Shown: one piece after another, positions 1 to 6,796 of the stretch
How the letters are laid out: every line of letters begins with the position of its first letter
How positions within the stretch are numbered: position 1 is the stretch's first letter
NCBI GenBank assembly: GCA_035283845.1
Contig: DATESZ010000054.1
Location: forward strand, 1 to 16,496
DNA from: DATESZ01 sp035283845
GTDB taxonomy: Bacteria; Desulfobacterota; Syntrophia; Syntrophales; JACQWR01
DNA length: 16,496 bases
Direction: 5' to 3'
The notes under the pieces: generated by a model
What the model was told of the DNA's origin: nothing
The model's input: only the letters and a program-made list of their open reading frames with translations
Databases searched by the model: none
Made by a program: the position numbers and the translations under genes

Positions 1-969
1 GCCCGGATAGGAGCTGGCAATGATTTGTTAAACTGGAAAGCCGGAGTTCCTTTCCTTGAACCCAAGAATGTGTTAGAGATAGTCTGGAACTGTTATCCCA
101 CTGTCTCCCGCGGCGGCGCCCACGACGATTATCAACAACATTCCCGGCTTGGCCTGTTCAAAGGGACCAAGTATGAAAAAAACTTTGTCTGGGACCTATT
201 TCGCCGCAAATACCGGGGAAGAACAGATATTCCCCCTCTTGGAGATATGCCGGATTTTACAGAGAGAGGTATATCTTACAAGGAATCCCTTGTGATTAAA
301 GAGCCTAACGAAGTGAAGGGATTCGTCCATTTAAGGGTCAGATACTGGGATATTGATAAGGCTGACGAATGTTATGCCTATATTCCTGCGATTCGGAGGG
401 TACGCCGTCTTACCGGAGCTGACGTTACCGATCCCCTGCTGGGAAGTGATTATGTGCCTGATGATTTTGATGTGTGGCAGCAGAAGCTTAATCCCAGAAT
501 GAAGTTGCGGGTCTTGGAACACAGGGATCTCCTGTTTCCCAGACACTATGTAGGAAGGGAAAATAAACCTGCCTATGACTATCAAAAGAATGGCCCCTAT
601 GCCCAGGCAGAATGGGAATTAAGGCCCTTCTGGGTGCTGGAAATTATGATTAACAATCCGGATTATGTATATTCTAAACGGATAATATATGTAGATGCAT
701 CTCCTCCTCTGGATCGGAATTACATCCTTTACTGGGGGGAACAATATGACCAGAAAGGCCGGTTGTGGAAGGCTACTGGCCAAGTGGTTGTGTCCACAAG
801 TAAGGATGGATTCAAAGGCACGTTTAACCATATCGCCATGAACTGCCAGAACGACCATTATACGCTACTGGATGCTTTTCAGGCCTATGATAACGGTCTC
901 GATAAAACCTTTCCGCTGAATGAAGATGAGGCTTTCAGTATCAAGGGCTTGTTGAGGACGATACGATAA
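1..969 (+). CDS. DUF1329 family protein, C-terminal part (5' end outside window)
   Basis: The reading frame is open from base 1 to the TAA at 967-969, giving 322 visible residues; the true start lies upstream of the window. A TTG at 25 could serve as a start codon, but the frame stays open before it. The visible part matches DUF1329, a family of roughly 400-450 residue exported proteins related in fold to LolA/LolB lipoprotein carriers. The diagnostic stretch is YIPAIRRVRRLTGADVTDPL, followed by GSDYVPDD. Other conserved-looking parts are an aromatic-rich middle (around RPFWVLEIMIN) and a C-terminal strand region ending in IKGLLRTIR. Any signal peptide would be in the missing N-terminus. Family members are found in Gram-negative bacteria and are often linked to lipid or hydrophobic-compound genes. 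A role in handling a hydrophobic substrate at the envelope is inference. It is separated from the next gene by 125 bases with no clear terminator. Confidence 0.85.
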   Translation, partial: ARIGAGNDLLNWKAGVPFLEPKNVLEIVWNCYPTVSRGGAHDDYQQHSRLGLFKGTKYEKNFVWDLFRRKYRGRTDIPPLGDMPDFTERGISYKESLVIKEPNEVKGFVHLRVRYWDIDKADECYAYIPAIRRVRRLTGADVTDPLLGSDYVPDDFDVWQQKLNPRMKLRVLEHRDLLFPRHYVGRENKPAYDYQKNGPYAQAEWELRPFWVLEIMINNPDYVYSKRIIYVDASPPLDRNYILYWGEQYDQKGRLWKATGQVVVSTSKDGFKGTFNHIAMNCQNDHYTLLDAFQAYDNGLDKTFPLNEDEAFSIKGLLRTIR

Positions 970-1094
970 AATTAGCAGCTTAATCAATATTGGAGTGTGT
1001 TAGCCCAGTAAATTGCCCTAACTTAACTCATTAGATTTTATCCCAAATTCGAGTTTCGTGAAGGGCACTAAATACTTGATACAAGGAGGAACCG

Positions 1095-2498
1095 ATGATA
1101 GGAATTATTTCGTTTAGTGCTCATGTCCCACTCTGGCGATTAGCGCGGGGGAACATAGTTGAGGGTATGCGTGGGGAAAAGGCCGTGGCCAATTTTGACG
1201 AAGATAGTATAACCATGTCCGTGGCGGCGGCACTCGGTTCTCTTGACCGAGTAGACCGCGAAGCGATAGATGGCCTGTTCTTTGCCTCTACAACCTCTCC
1301 TTATAAGGAGAAGCAGGCTTCAACAACTGTGGCCGCCGCGATTGATCTGCGCCGGGACGTACGGACTGCCGATTTTACCAACTCCCTCAAGTCCGGGACT
1401 ACTGCAATAAGATTTGCCGTTGACACTATCAAGGCCGGCTCTGCAAAAAAAGTCATGGTGACTGCCGCCGATTGCCGTATCGGATTGCCGGGATCGGTTT
1501 TTGAGCAGAACCTTGGCGATGGGGCGGCGAGTCTCTTGATAGGAGATTCCGATGTTGCAGTGGAGATTGAGGACAGCTATTCCATTTCCAATGAAATGAT
1601 AGATGTTTGGCGAGCAGACGATGATACTTTTGTCCGCTCCTGGGAGGGCCGTTTTGCCATCGCTGAGGGTTATAATAAGATAATGATGGAAACGGTTTCA
1701 GGCCTGTTAAAAAAGTGCGGGCTTGCCCCTAAGGATTTTGCCAAGGCGGTCTTTTATTCCCCTGATGCAAGGAGTGCAGCGGGGCTGGCCAAATCCCTTG
1801 GATTTGATCCCAAAAGTCAACTTCAGGAGAACTTCTTTGATTCTATAGGCAATACCGGCACCCCTTATTCCCTGATGTTGCTGGTCGCTGCACTGGAAGG
1901 GGCGAAGCCGGGGGACAGGATTCTTCTGGCCAGTTATGGCAATGGAGGCGATGCCTTTGTGTTTAAGGCAACTGAGAAACTGGAAAAGATCAAGAACAGG
2001 AATGTGATGAGAAAACAGATAGAGTCAAAAAAGACAATTCCTGATTACAAGACTTACCTGAAGTGGCGAGGGTTGCTGCCGGTTACACCTTTACATTCAA
2101 GGCCGATGGGCAGCGTCTCGGCGCCCGCCTGGATGAGGGAACGATCAGCGATTATTTCCTTCCACGGTTCAAAATGCAATGCCTGTGGAACCATACAGTA
2201 TCCCCCGCAGAGGATTTGCACCAAATGCCAGGCAAGAGATCAATCTGAGGAGATCAGATTGTCTGATAAAAAGGGAAAGGTGTTTTCTTTTTCAGCGGAT
2301 TATGTAACCAGCCTCGTAGATTTGCCCCTTGTATTTGCGGTAATAAACTTTGAAGGCGGAGGGAGGTTTCTCACCACGGTTACAGATAAAGAATTAAAGG
2401 ACATGAAGTCGGGCATGGAGATAGAGATGACCTTCAGGAAACTGTTCGACGCTGAAGGAGTCCATAACTATTTCTGGAAAGTAATGCCTCCAAGGTAA
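1095..2498 (+). CDS. HMG-CoA-synthase-like protein fused to DUF35 (Zn-ribbon/OB-fold) domain; catalytic triad substituted
   Basis: This 467-residue protein has two parts. Residues 1 to about 300 form a thiolase-superfamily domain of the archaeal/bacterial HMG-CoA synthase type, with GDGAASLLIG at 141-150, FFDSIGNTGTPYS around 247-259 and SYGNGGDAFVF near 280-290. Residues about 345-467 form a DUF35 domain with zinc ligands C361, C364, C375 and C378 and a following OB-fold. By eye the catalytic residues of the family are replaced. Thr66 sits where the Glu of GSESHPY is expected, Leu98 sits at the nucleophilic Cys (SLKSGT against the family CKAGT), and Tyr221 at or next to the catalytic His. 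The spacing 66/98/221 matches the 79/111/233 spacing of S. aureus HMG-CoA synthase within one residue. It is therefore unlikely to be a normal HMG-CoA synthase; a scaffold or acyl-CoA-binding subunit, or a Cys-independent lyase, is more plausible. The start is set by AAGGAGGA at 1083-1090, four bases before ATG. The thiolase follows 38 bases downstream. Confidence 0.85.
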   Translation: MIGIISFSAHVPLWRLARGNIVEGMRGEKAVANFDEDSITMSVAAALGSLDRVDREAIDGLFFASTTSPYKEKQASTTVAAAIDLRRDVRTADFTNSLKSGTTAIRFAVDTIKAGSAKKVMVTAADCRIGLPGSVFEQNLGDGAASLLIGDSDVAVEIEDSYSISNEMIDVWRADDDTFVRSWEGRFAIAEGYNKIMMETVSGLLKKCGLAPKDFAKAVFYSPDARSAAGLAKSLGFDPKSQLQENFFDSIGNTGTPYSLMLLVAALEGAKPGDRILLASYGNGGDAFVFKATEKLEKIKNRNVMRKQIESKKTIPDYKTYLKWRGLLPVTPLHSRPMGSVSAPAWMRERSAIISFHGSKCNACGTIQYPPQRICTKCQARDQSEEIRLSDKKGKVFSFSADYVTSLVDLPLVFAVINFEGGGRFLTTVTDKELKDMKSGMEIEMTFRKLFDAEGVHNYFWKVMPPR

Positions 2499-2536
2499 AA
2501 TATGAAATCTTTGATAGAATCAGGAAGGAGGTAAGA

Positions 2537-3721
2537 ATGGAGGGCATAAGAGATAGAGTAGCCATTATCGGAATGGGATGTACCCAATTTGGAGAACTTT
2601 GGGAAAAGGGTCAGGACGATTTGATCATCGAGTCGTGTTATGAGGCCTTCGAGGATGCGGGAATAGAACCGAAAGATATTCAAGCTGCCTGGTTGGGTAC
2701 CGTTTACGGCGGTCTTTTGGGATCAAGATTGTCAAGTATCTTAAAACTTGGTTATGTCCCTGTAACGAGGATAGAAAATTTATGTTGCACTGGGACAGAC
2801 ACCTTTAGAAATGCCTGCTATGCGGTGGCTGCCGGGGTATGTGATATTGCCCTGGCCTGTGGCGTGGAGAAATTGAAGGATACGGGTTATGAAGGTGCAT
2901 TGGTGGATCCGCTTGATTCAGAATACAGGAGCAGGTCGGAGATGGTGGTGCCGCCCCCAACCCTTTTTGCCCTGAGGGCTATGAGATATTTTGAAACCTA
3001 CGGCCTCGCTCCGGAGGTGGGTAAAGAGACCATTGGGAAAATAGCGGTCAAGAATCATAAACACGGCGCCCTCAGCCCCAAGGCCCAGTATCGGCGAGAG
3101 ATGTCTCTGGAAGAGGTGTTAAAGGCCCCGATGATTGCCTCCCCATTAGGGGTCTTTGATTGTTGCGGGGTGAGCGACGGTAGTGCTGCCGCGATCATAA
3201 CTACGCCTGAGATTGCGAAAAAATACCGGGATGACTTTATAATGGTCAAGGCGCTCTCCATGGTCAATAACAGCGCTCAGCCGGTCTTGAATGACGACTA
3301 TGACTTTATCCACTTTGTGGAGTGTCAGATCGCTTCCAAAAAGGCCTATGCTGAGGCGGGCATTAAGGATCCCAGGAAAGAGGTTCACGTGGCGGCGGTT
3401 CACGATTGTTTTACGATAACCGAATTTGTAACCTATGAGGATCTGGGATTCAGCCCGGTAGGGAAGGCAAAAGAGGATGTAGATGCGGGCACATTCAGCC
3501 TGGGAGGTGAGTTGCCGGTGAACACTGATGGAGGTTTGAAGTGTTTCGGTCATCCCCTCGGGGCCACCGGTCTGCGGATGCTCTATGAGATATATAAACA
3601 GCTCCAGGGAAAGGCCGGAAGCCGCCAGGTAAAGGGCGCCGATATCGGTCTTACTCATAACCTGGCCGGCAATCCTGACTGCTATGCCACAGCTATCACC
3701 ATCTTGGGGCACAGGGATTGA
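2537..3721 (+). CDS. Thiolase, SCP2/archaeal acetyl-CoA acetyltransferase type
   Basis: The 394-residue protein has the usual thiolase length and an intact active site. The nucleophilic Cys is C83 in ENLCCTGTDTF. The HDCFT motif is at 289-293, as in SCP2-type and archaeal thiolases. The catalytic His is H339 in GLKCFGHPLGATG, and THNLAGNP near 373-380 corresponds to the C-terminal HNLG-type motif of this subfamily. Thiolases cleave 3-oxoacyl-CoA with CoA, or run the reverse Claisen condensation. Members of this subfamily commonly work with a DUF35 protein, as in the archaeal thiolase/DUF35/HMG-CoA synthase complex and the BbsAB benzoylsuccinyl-CoA thiolase. The DUF35 domain fused to the preceding gene product is the obvious partner. 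The near-perfect Shine-Dalgarno GGAAGGAGGT at 2523-2532 fixes the start. The native substrate cannot be read from the sequence. Confidence 0.92.
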   Translation: MEGIRDRVAIIGMGCTQFGELWEKGQDDLIIESCYEAFEDAGIEPKDIQAAWLGTVYGGLLGSRLSSILKLGYVPVTRIENLCCTGTDTFRNACYAVAAGVCDIALACGVEKLKDTGYEGALVDPLDSEYRSRSEMVVPPPTLFALRAMRYFETYGLAPEVGKETIGKIAVKNHKHGALSPKAQYRREMSLEEVLKAPMIASPLGVFDCCGVSDGSAAAIITTPEIAKKYRDDFIMVKALSMVNNSAQPVLNDDYDFIHFVECQIASKKAYAEAGIKDPRKEVHVAAVHDCFTITEFVTYEDLGFSPVGKAKEDVDAGTFSLGGELPVNTDGGLKCFGHPLGATGLRMLYEIYKQLQGKAGSRQVKGADIGLTHNLAGNPDCYATAITILGHRD

Positions 3722-3750
3722 TAAGGGTGACAATGAGTTAAGAAAGGATG

Positions 3751-3785
3751 TAAATCAATGGGATATAAATCGATGGGATATAAAT
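3751..3785 (+). repeat. 15-base tandem repeat duplicating the start codon of the first radical SAM gene
   Basis: The unit TAAATCAATGGGATA (3751-3765) is repeated as TAAATCGATGGGATA (3766-3780), with a partial third unit TAAAT to 3785. One base differs between the full copies (A at 3757, G at 3772). The repeat keeps the reading frame and yields the N-terminal sequence MGYKSMGYKF. It offers two in-frame start codons, only the first well placed relative to the ribosome binding site. It looks like a slippage duplication. Confidence 0.85.
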
Positions 3786-5059
3786 TTTTCGAGACAAAAA
3801 GGAAAGATGAGTTTGATCTTGTTTGTCAAAAGTATCCTTCCGCCCCAAGGACATTCCTCCTGAAGGCCGATCTCCTGCGAAGGGGTTTAAAGCCCACCCA
3901 GGCAGCCATGGAAAAACTCCAGGACCCCTATTATGAGCATTGTCCGGAAGTCCTATTCCAATGGCATCATGAAGATCGGACCACCTCTTACAAAGTGCCG
4001 GGTCCTTATTATCTAAATGATGGAACCTGCGTCTGGTTCATTCTTAGTCCCCCTCCATTCGATCCCTACACCCTCGATCTTGTAAATGATGAATTCTGGA
4101 TCTTATCCGATGAAGAGCCGTTGGAAGAGGTGCATTTTTCCAAAAAGCCGGAATATTACGACAAAATGACGGCAAGCGGCGTTCCGATGCAGAAAGTTGC
4201 CAACCTTGGAGGCCCTGACTTGTTTTATATCTGTCAATCCCGTCACTGCCACTCCTGGAACGAAGGGCTTCAATGCAAGTTTTGTGATATGGATTATAAT
4301 GCAAAGCATCAGTTGAAGATGGGGAGAGGGTTTAAGGTCCGGATAACCCCTGAGGAGATTTATGAAACAACCTGCGAGGCCTTGAAGGAGAAGGGGAGAT
4401 GGCGTTTCATTTTCTTCACCGGAGGCGCAGATCCCCGAGATGGATACGAACGGGAGCTGCAGTATAATATAAGTCTTATCGAGGCGATGACCAAAGCGGG
4501 AAAGGAAATTTTAGGGATGGATCGCCTTCCCCTGAACATCATTATGGCTCCCTTGGAGGTGGAACAATACCGCAGGTTATACGAGGCGGGAATTTCCGGG
4601 TTTGGGAGTTATATCGAGGTCTGGGATAAGGAAAAGTGGAAATTAACCTGTCCTGGAAAGGAAAAGCATATAGGATACGATAAGTGGATCGAGAAAACCC
4701 TGAAAGCGGTTGATATCTTTGGAGAGGGAAATGTGGTATGTGGCTTCGTTTCGGGAATAGAAATGGCCCCTCCCCCCTATGGATTTGAAGACATTGATGA
4801 GGCCGTAAACTCCAGCTTGACTGGCTATGATTTCATGCTGAAGAATGGCATCGTTCCCGTAGGAACTCAATGGTCGGTCATGCCTGGTACAGAGTTTTAC
4901 AATATGGGAGCGACCCCGCCTCCTTTGGAGTTTTATGCGAAGCTGGACATCGGCAGGTATGAACTCATGAAAAAGTATGGAAGAGAAGTCCTTGCCCATC
5001 AATGGTATTACAAACACCAACCCTTAGCCACTCACGTGGATTGGCTGAGGCTTTTATAG
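3758..5059 (+). CDS. Radical SAM protein with C-x8-C-x2-C motif, cassette copy 1
   Basis: This 433-residue protein belongs to the same uncharacterised family as the product of 11161-12504. The [4Fe-4S] ligands are most likely C164, C173 and C176, in CHSWNEGLQCKFCDMDY; the spacing is C-x8-C-x2-C rather than the classical CxxxCxxC. The FxFC-type end and the following TGGADP (221-226), resembling the SAM-binding GGE region, support a radical SAM TIM barrel. Residues 1 to about 150 form an extra N-terminal domain with FQWHHED at 67-73. Other stretches shared with the paralogue are EALKEKGRW, CPGK, PPPYGF, DEAVNS and the C-terminal PPLEFY..K.DIGRY. There are no membrane segments. The start at 3758 is favoured over the in-frame ATG at 3773 because AAAGGA at 3743-3748 is nine bases upstream. 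The two ATGs come from a 15-base tandem repeat. The radical SAM call is firm; the reaction is unknown. Confidence 0.85.
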   Translation: MGYKSMGYKFFETKRKDEFDLVCQKYPSAPRTFLLKADLLRRGLKPTQAAMEKLQDPYYEHCPEVLFQWHHEDRTTSYKVPGPYYLNDGTCVWFILSPPPFDPYTLDLVNDEFWILSDEEPLEEVHFSKKPEYYDKMTASGVPMQKVANLGGPDLFYICQSRHCHSWNEGLQCKFCDMDYNAKHQLKMGRGFKVRITPEEIYETTCEALKEKGRWRFIFFTGGADPRDGYERELQYNISLIEAMTKAGKEILGMDRLPLNIIMAPLEVEQYRRLYEAGISGFGSYIEVWDKEKWKLTCPGKEKHIGYDKWIEKTLKAVDIFGEGNVVCGFVSGIEMAPPPYGFEDIDEAVNSSLTGYDFMLKNGIVPVGTQWSVMPGTEFYNMGATPPPLEFYAKLDIGRYELMKKYGREVLAHQWYYKHQPLATHVDWLRLL

Positions 5060-5075
5060 GGAGGAAGGATCGAAG

Positions 5076-5534
5076 ATGAAGATACCGTTAGAACTAAGAG
5101 GACTTTTAGAAGATCCTGAGTCGGTTAAGGTTCTGACCACCACCGATAAGGATGGGGTTCCCAATACAGTTTTTAAGGCCTCCCTTACTGCATTGGATGA
5201 CGATTTCTTGGCCTATGTCGAACTCTTTGAAAGCTCCCGGTCCCAGAAGAATATGCTGCAGAGCCTTTGGTTTAAGAAGCCGGTAGCGATGGCTGTTTGC
5301 AAAGGGGGTTTGGCCTATCAAATCAAAGGAGAGCCTTATAGATTTGTAATAGAAGGGCCTTTGCGGGACAGTTTTTTCCAGCAGGTTTGGAAGCGAATAC
5401 CAGAGGTCAATCCCAGTGGAGTATGGTTGATAAGACCCAAAGAGATCATCGATGAGAGCTATAAAACACAGCAAAAGAAAGAGCAAAGCAGGATCAATTA
5501 CTCCATCTGGTTTCAATATCTGGGAAGGCCATAA
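5076..5534 (+). CDS. PNPOx-like split-barrel (flavin-binding type) protein, cassette copy 1
   Basis: This 152-residue protein looks like a pyridoxamine-5'-phosphate-oxidase-like FMN-binding split barrel. It opens with a short helix, then KVLTTTDKDGVPNTV near 18-32, the typical first two strands of this fold (hydrophobic strand, DKDG turn, second strand). Next come SSRSQKNML in the middle and a YQIKGEPYRFVIEGPL strand pair. The C-terminus is charged (KTQQKKEQSR) and then aromatic. Proteins of this fold bind FMN, F420, heme or related cofactors, and some have lost binding; which applies here cannot be read by eye. It lies 16 bases after the radical SAM gene and 12 before the next small gene, so the three are surely co-expressed. 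A diverged homologue occupies the same position in the second cassette (12573-13046). A redox partner or accessory subunit of the radical SAM protein is inferred from context only. Confidence 0.75.
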   Translation: MKIPLELRGLLEDPESVKVLTTTDKDGVPNTVFKASLTALDDDFLAYVELFESSRSQKNMLQSLWFKKPVAMAVCKGGLAYQIKGEPYRFVIEGPLRDSFFQQVWKRIPEVNPSGVWLIRPKEIIDESYKTQQKKEQSRINYSIWFQYLGRP

Positions 5535-5546
5535 AAAGGAGGAAAG

Positions 5547-5864
5547 ATGGAAGAGGAGATAAGAGGGGAATATATAATATTTGGTTATATGGGTGATCTC
5601 GAAGATGCAATGGGGTTGGCCAAAAAAAGTGGAATAAGCGGGGGGACGATCAGGGAAATCGAATCGGCTCATGATGATCTGGTGGATTTAGGACCACTTC
5701 TGAAGAGCGGGAACGACTATAAAAGGCTAAAGGATGATGTGGAGGGCTTGGTCGAGGACCTTGTCAAAAATTCCAGAGAAGGCAACGAAGACCTTATATT
5801 GGGAAGTGCGCGACAGCTAAGGGATAAGGTGAGGATGTTAAAAACCGTGATAGATAAGACGTAA
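5547..5864 (+). CDS. Small helical protein of unknown function, cassette copy 1
   Basis: I do not recognise this 105-residue protein as a named family. It begins with a probable beta strand (EYIIFGYMGDLEDA, from about residue 8) and is otherwise predicted mostly helical, rich in Lys, Asp, Glu and Leu. It has no cysteines, signal peptide or membrane segment. The reality of the gene is supported by the product of 13059-13370, which has nearly the same length (103), the same opening pattern (EYIVIDYVDELEEA), a shared middle motif (HDDLVDLG against HGDLVELG) and a similar end (RQLRDKVRMLKT against RTLRDKFHTLKV). A ribosome binding site, AAAAAGGAGG, precedes the ATG. It is the last gene of the three-gene cassette. 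A structural or carrier-like partner of the two upstream proteins is possible, but nothing in the sequence names its job. Confidence 0.75.
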   Translation: MEEEIRGEYIIFGYMGDLEDAMGLAKKSGISGGTIREIESAHDDLVDLGPLLKSGNDYKRLKDDVEGLVEDLVKNSREGNEDLILGSARQLRDKVRMLKTVIDKT

Positions 5865-5915
5865 AGATAATGGTTCGCTGCTGTAATATACGTGTAGAGT
5901 AGAAAGGGCAGGATA

Positions 5916-6701
5916 ATGACCGGCTTTGAAGACATTATTTATGAGAAGAGGGATGGGGTGGCGAGGATCACCTTCAATCGACCGGAGGTGTATAATGCTT
6001 TGAGATTGAAGATGGTAAAGGAGCTAAACGCAGCCCTCGAGGATGCAGATGGCGATAACAGCCTGGTAGCGGTGGTGGTGACCGGGAAAGGGGAAGCCTT
6101 TTGCGCTGGAGGAGATCTTTCAATTTTTAAAGACTTCTCTTTAGAGAATGGAAGAGAGCTGGCTGCCCAATGTCTTAAGCTGGCCAATTTGATGAGGGGA
6201 ATGGGGAAGCCCATTATTGCGGCGGTAAATGGCTTTTGTGTGGGCTGGGGGCTTGAATTTGTTGTTTTTTGCGACCTGGCCATTGCCTCAGAAAATGCCC
6301 AATTTGAACAGCCTGAACTTAGAGTGGGAAGCTGCCCCATGTTCGGGGCTACTCAGATGTTCCCCTTGATCATGGGGGATAAACGGGCAAGAGAGGCTAT
6401 TTTTCTTTCAAAGCGATATGATGCCGCAGAAGCGGAAAGGGTTGGTTTAATAAATAAAGTGGTTTCTAAAGATAAATTAGAAGAGGAGGCGAATGCCTGG
6501 TGTAAGAAGCTTTTTGGGATGAGTCCCCAGGCGGTGAGAACAGCGAAGATCGCCTTGGGAGTTATTCCTGATCTCCTTCACGGCGCCTTAAGACATGGCC
6601 TGATTTTGGCGCCTATGATTTGGGCCACTCCGGAATCTAAAGAGGCAATGACTGCCTTTGCGGAAAAGCGCAAGGCGGATTTTTCCCCGTTCAGAAAATG
6701 A
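5916..6701 (+). CDS. Enoyl-CoA hydratase/isomerase family protein (crotonase)
   Basis: This 261-residue protein has the normal length and features of a crotonase. The oxyanion-hole segment is CAGGDLS at 63-69 and the second is VNGFCVGWGLE at 104-114. Both catalytic glutamates of classical enoyl-CoA hydratase appear present: Glu114 in GWGLE and Glu134 in EQPELRVG. Their 20-residue spacing equals Glu144/Glu164 of the rat enzyme. This favours true hydration of a 2-enoyl-CoA over a purely isomerase or decarboxylase role, although the exact acyl group is unknown. It lies 51 bases after the first cassette and 95 bases before the SDR gene, which would oxidise the 3-hydroxyacyl product; the thiolase at 2537-3721 would finish a beta-oxidation-like round. 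The start ATG at 5916 is preceded by a moderate ribosome binding site (GGGCAGGA). Confidence 0.9.
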   Translation: MTGFEDIIYEKRDGVARITFNRPEVYNALRLKMVKELNAALEDADGDNSLVAVVVTGKGEAFCAGGDLSIFKDFSLENGRELAAQCLKLANLMRGMGKPIIAAVNGFCVGWGLEFVVFCDLAIASENAQFEQPELRVGSCPMFGATQMFPLIMGDKRAREAIFLSKRYDAAEAERVGLINKVVSKDKLEEEANAWCKKLFGMSPQAVRTAKIALGVIPDLLHGALRHGLILAPMIWATPESKEAMTAFAEKRKADFSPFRK

Positions 6702-6715
6702 GTCGGGGGTTCCTA

Positions 6716-6734
6716 AAAAGAGATTGCCTCTTTT
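6716..6734 (+). other. AT-rich hairpin between hydratase and SDR genes
   Basis: AAAAGAG at 6716-6722 can pair with CTCTTTT at 6728-6734 around the five-base loop ATTGC. The stem is perfect but only seven base pairs and A/T-rich, with the T-run inside the stem. It could be a weak terminator or mRNA-processing structure, or chance. The 95-base gap it sits in holds nothing else recognisable apart from the ribosome binding site of the SDR gene. Confidence 0.3.
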
Positions 6735-6796
6735 CGATCCGTACTCATGGAGCAAGAGAAAGGGAGATACAAACATTAAGATAAGAGAGGTGAGAG

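Noticed and set aside
25..27. TTG as the real start of the DUF1329 protein
   Set aside because: The frame is open to base 1 and the visible part lacks the signal peptide and N-terminal region of the family, so the gene is truncated by the window.
1095..3721. Mevalonate pathway (HMG-CoA synthesis) from the HMGS-like and thiolase genes
   Set aside because: The HMGS-like protein lacks the catalytic Cys, Glu and His, and no HMG-CoA reductase or mevalonate kinase is nearby.
3758..5059. Elp3-type or hopanoid (HpnH/HpnJ) radical SAM enzyme
   Set aside because: The long Cys spacing recalls Elp3, but there is no acetyltransferase domain and no matching flanking motif. The Hpn families use the classical CxxxCxxC and lack the FQWHHED domain.
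3146..5672. Long antisense open frames, e.g. 3146-3733, 4643-5020 and 5106-5672 on the minus strand
   Set aside because: They lie opposite well-supported genes, have low-complexity or unfamily-like translations, and lack ribosome binding sites.
5547..5864. The small cassette proteins as RiPP precursor peptides for the radical SAM enzymes
   Set aside because: They are about 105 residues, charged and helical throughout, with no leader/core division, no Cys-, Gly- or Thr-rich core, and conservation spread over the whole length.
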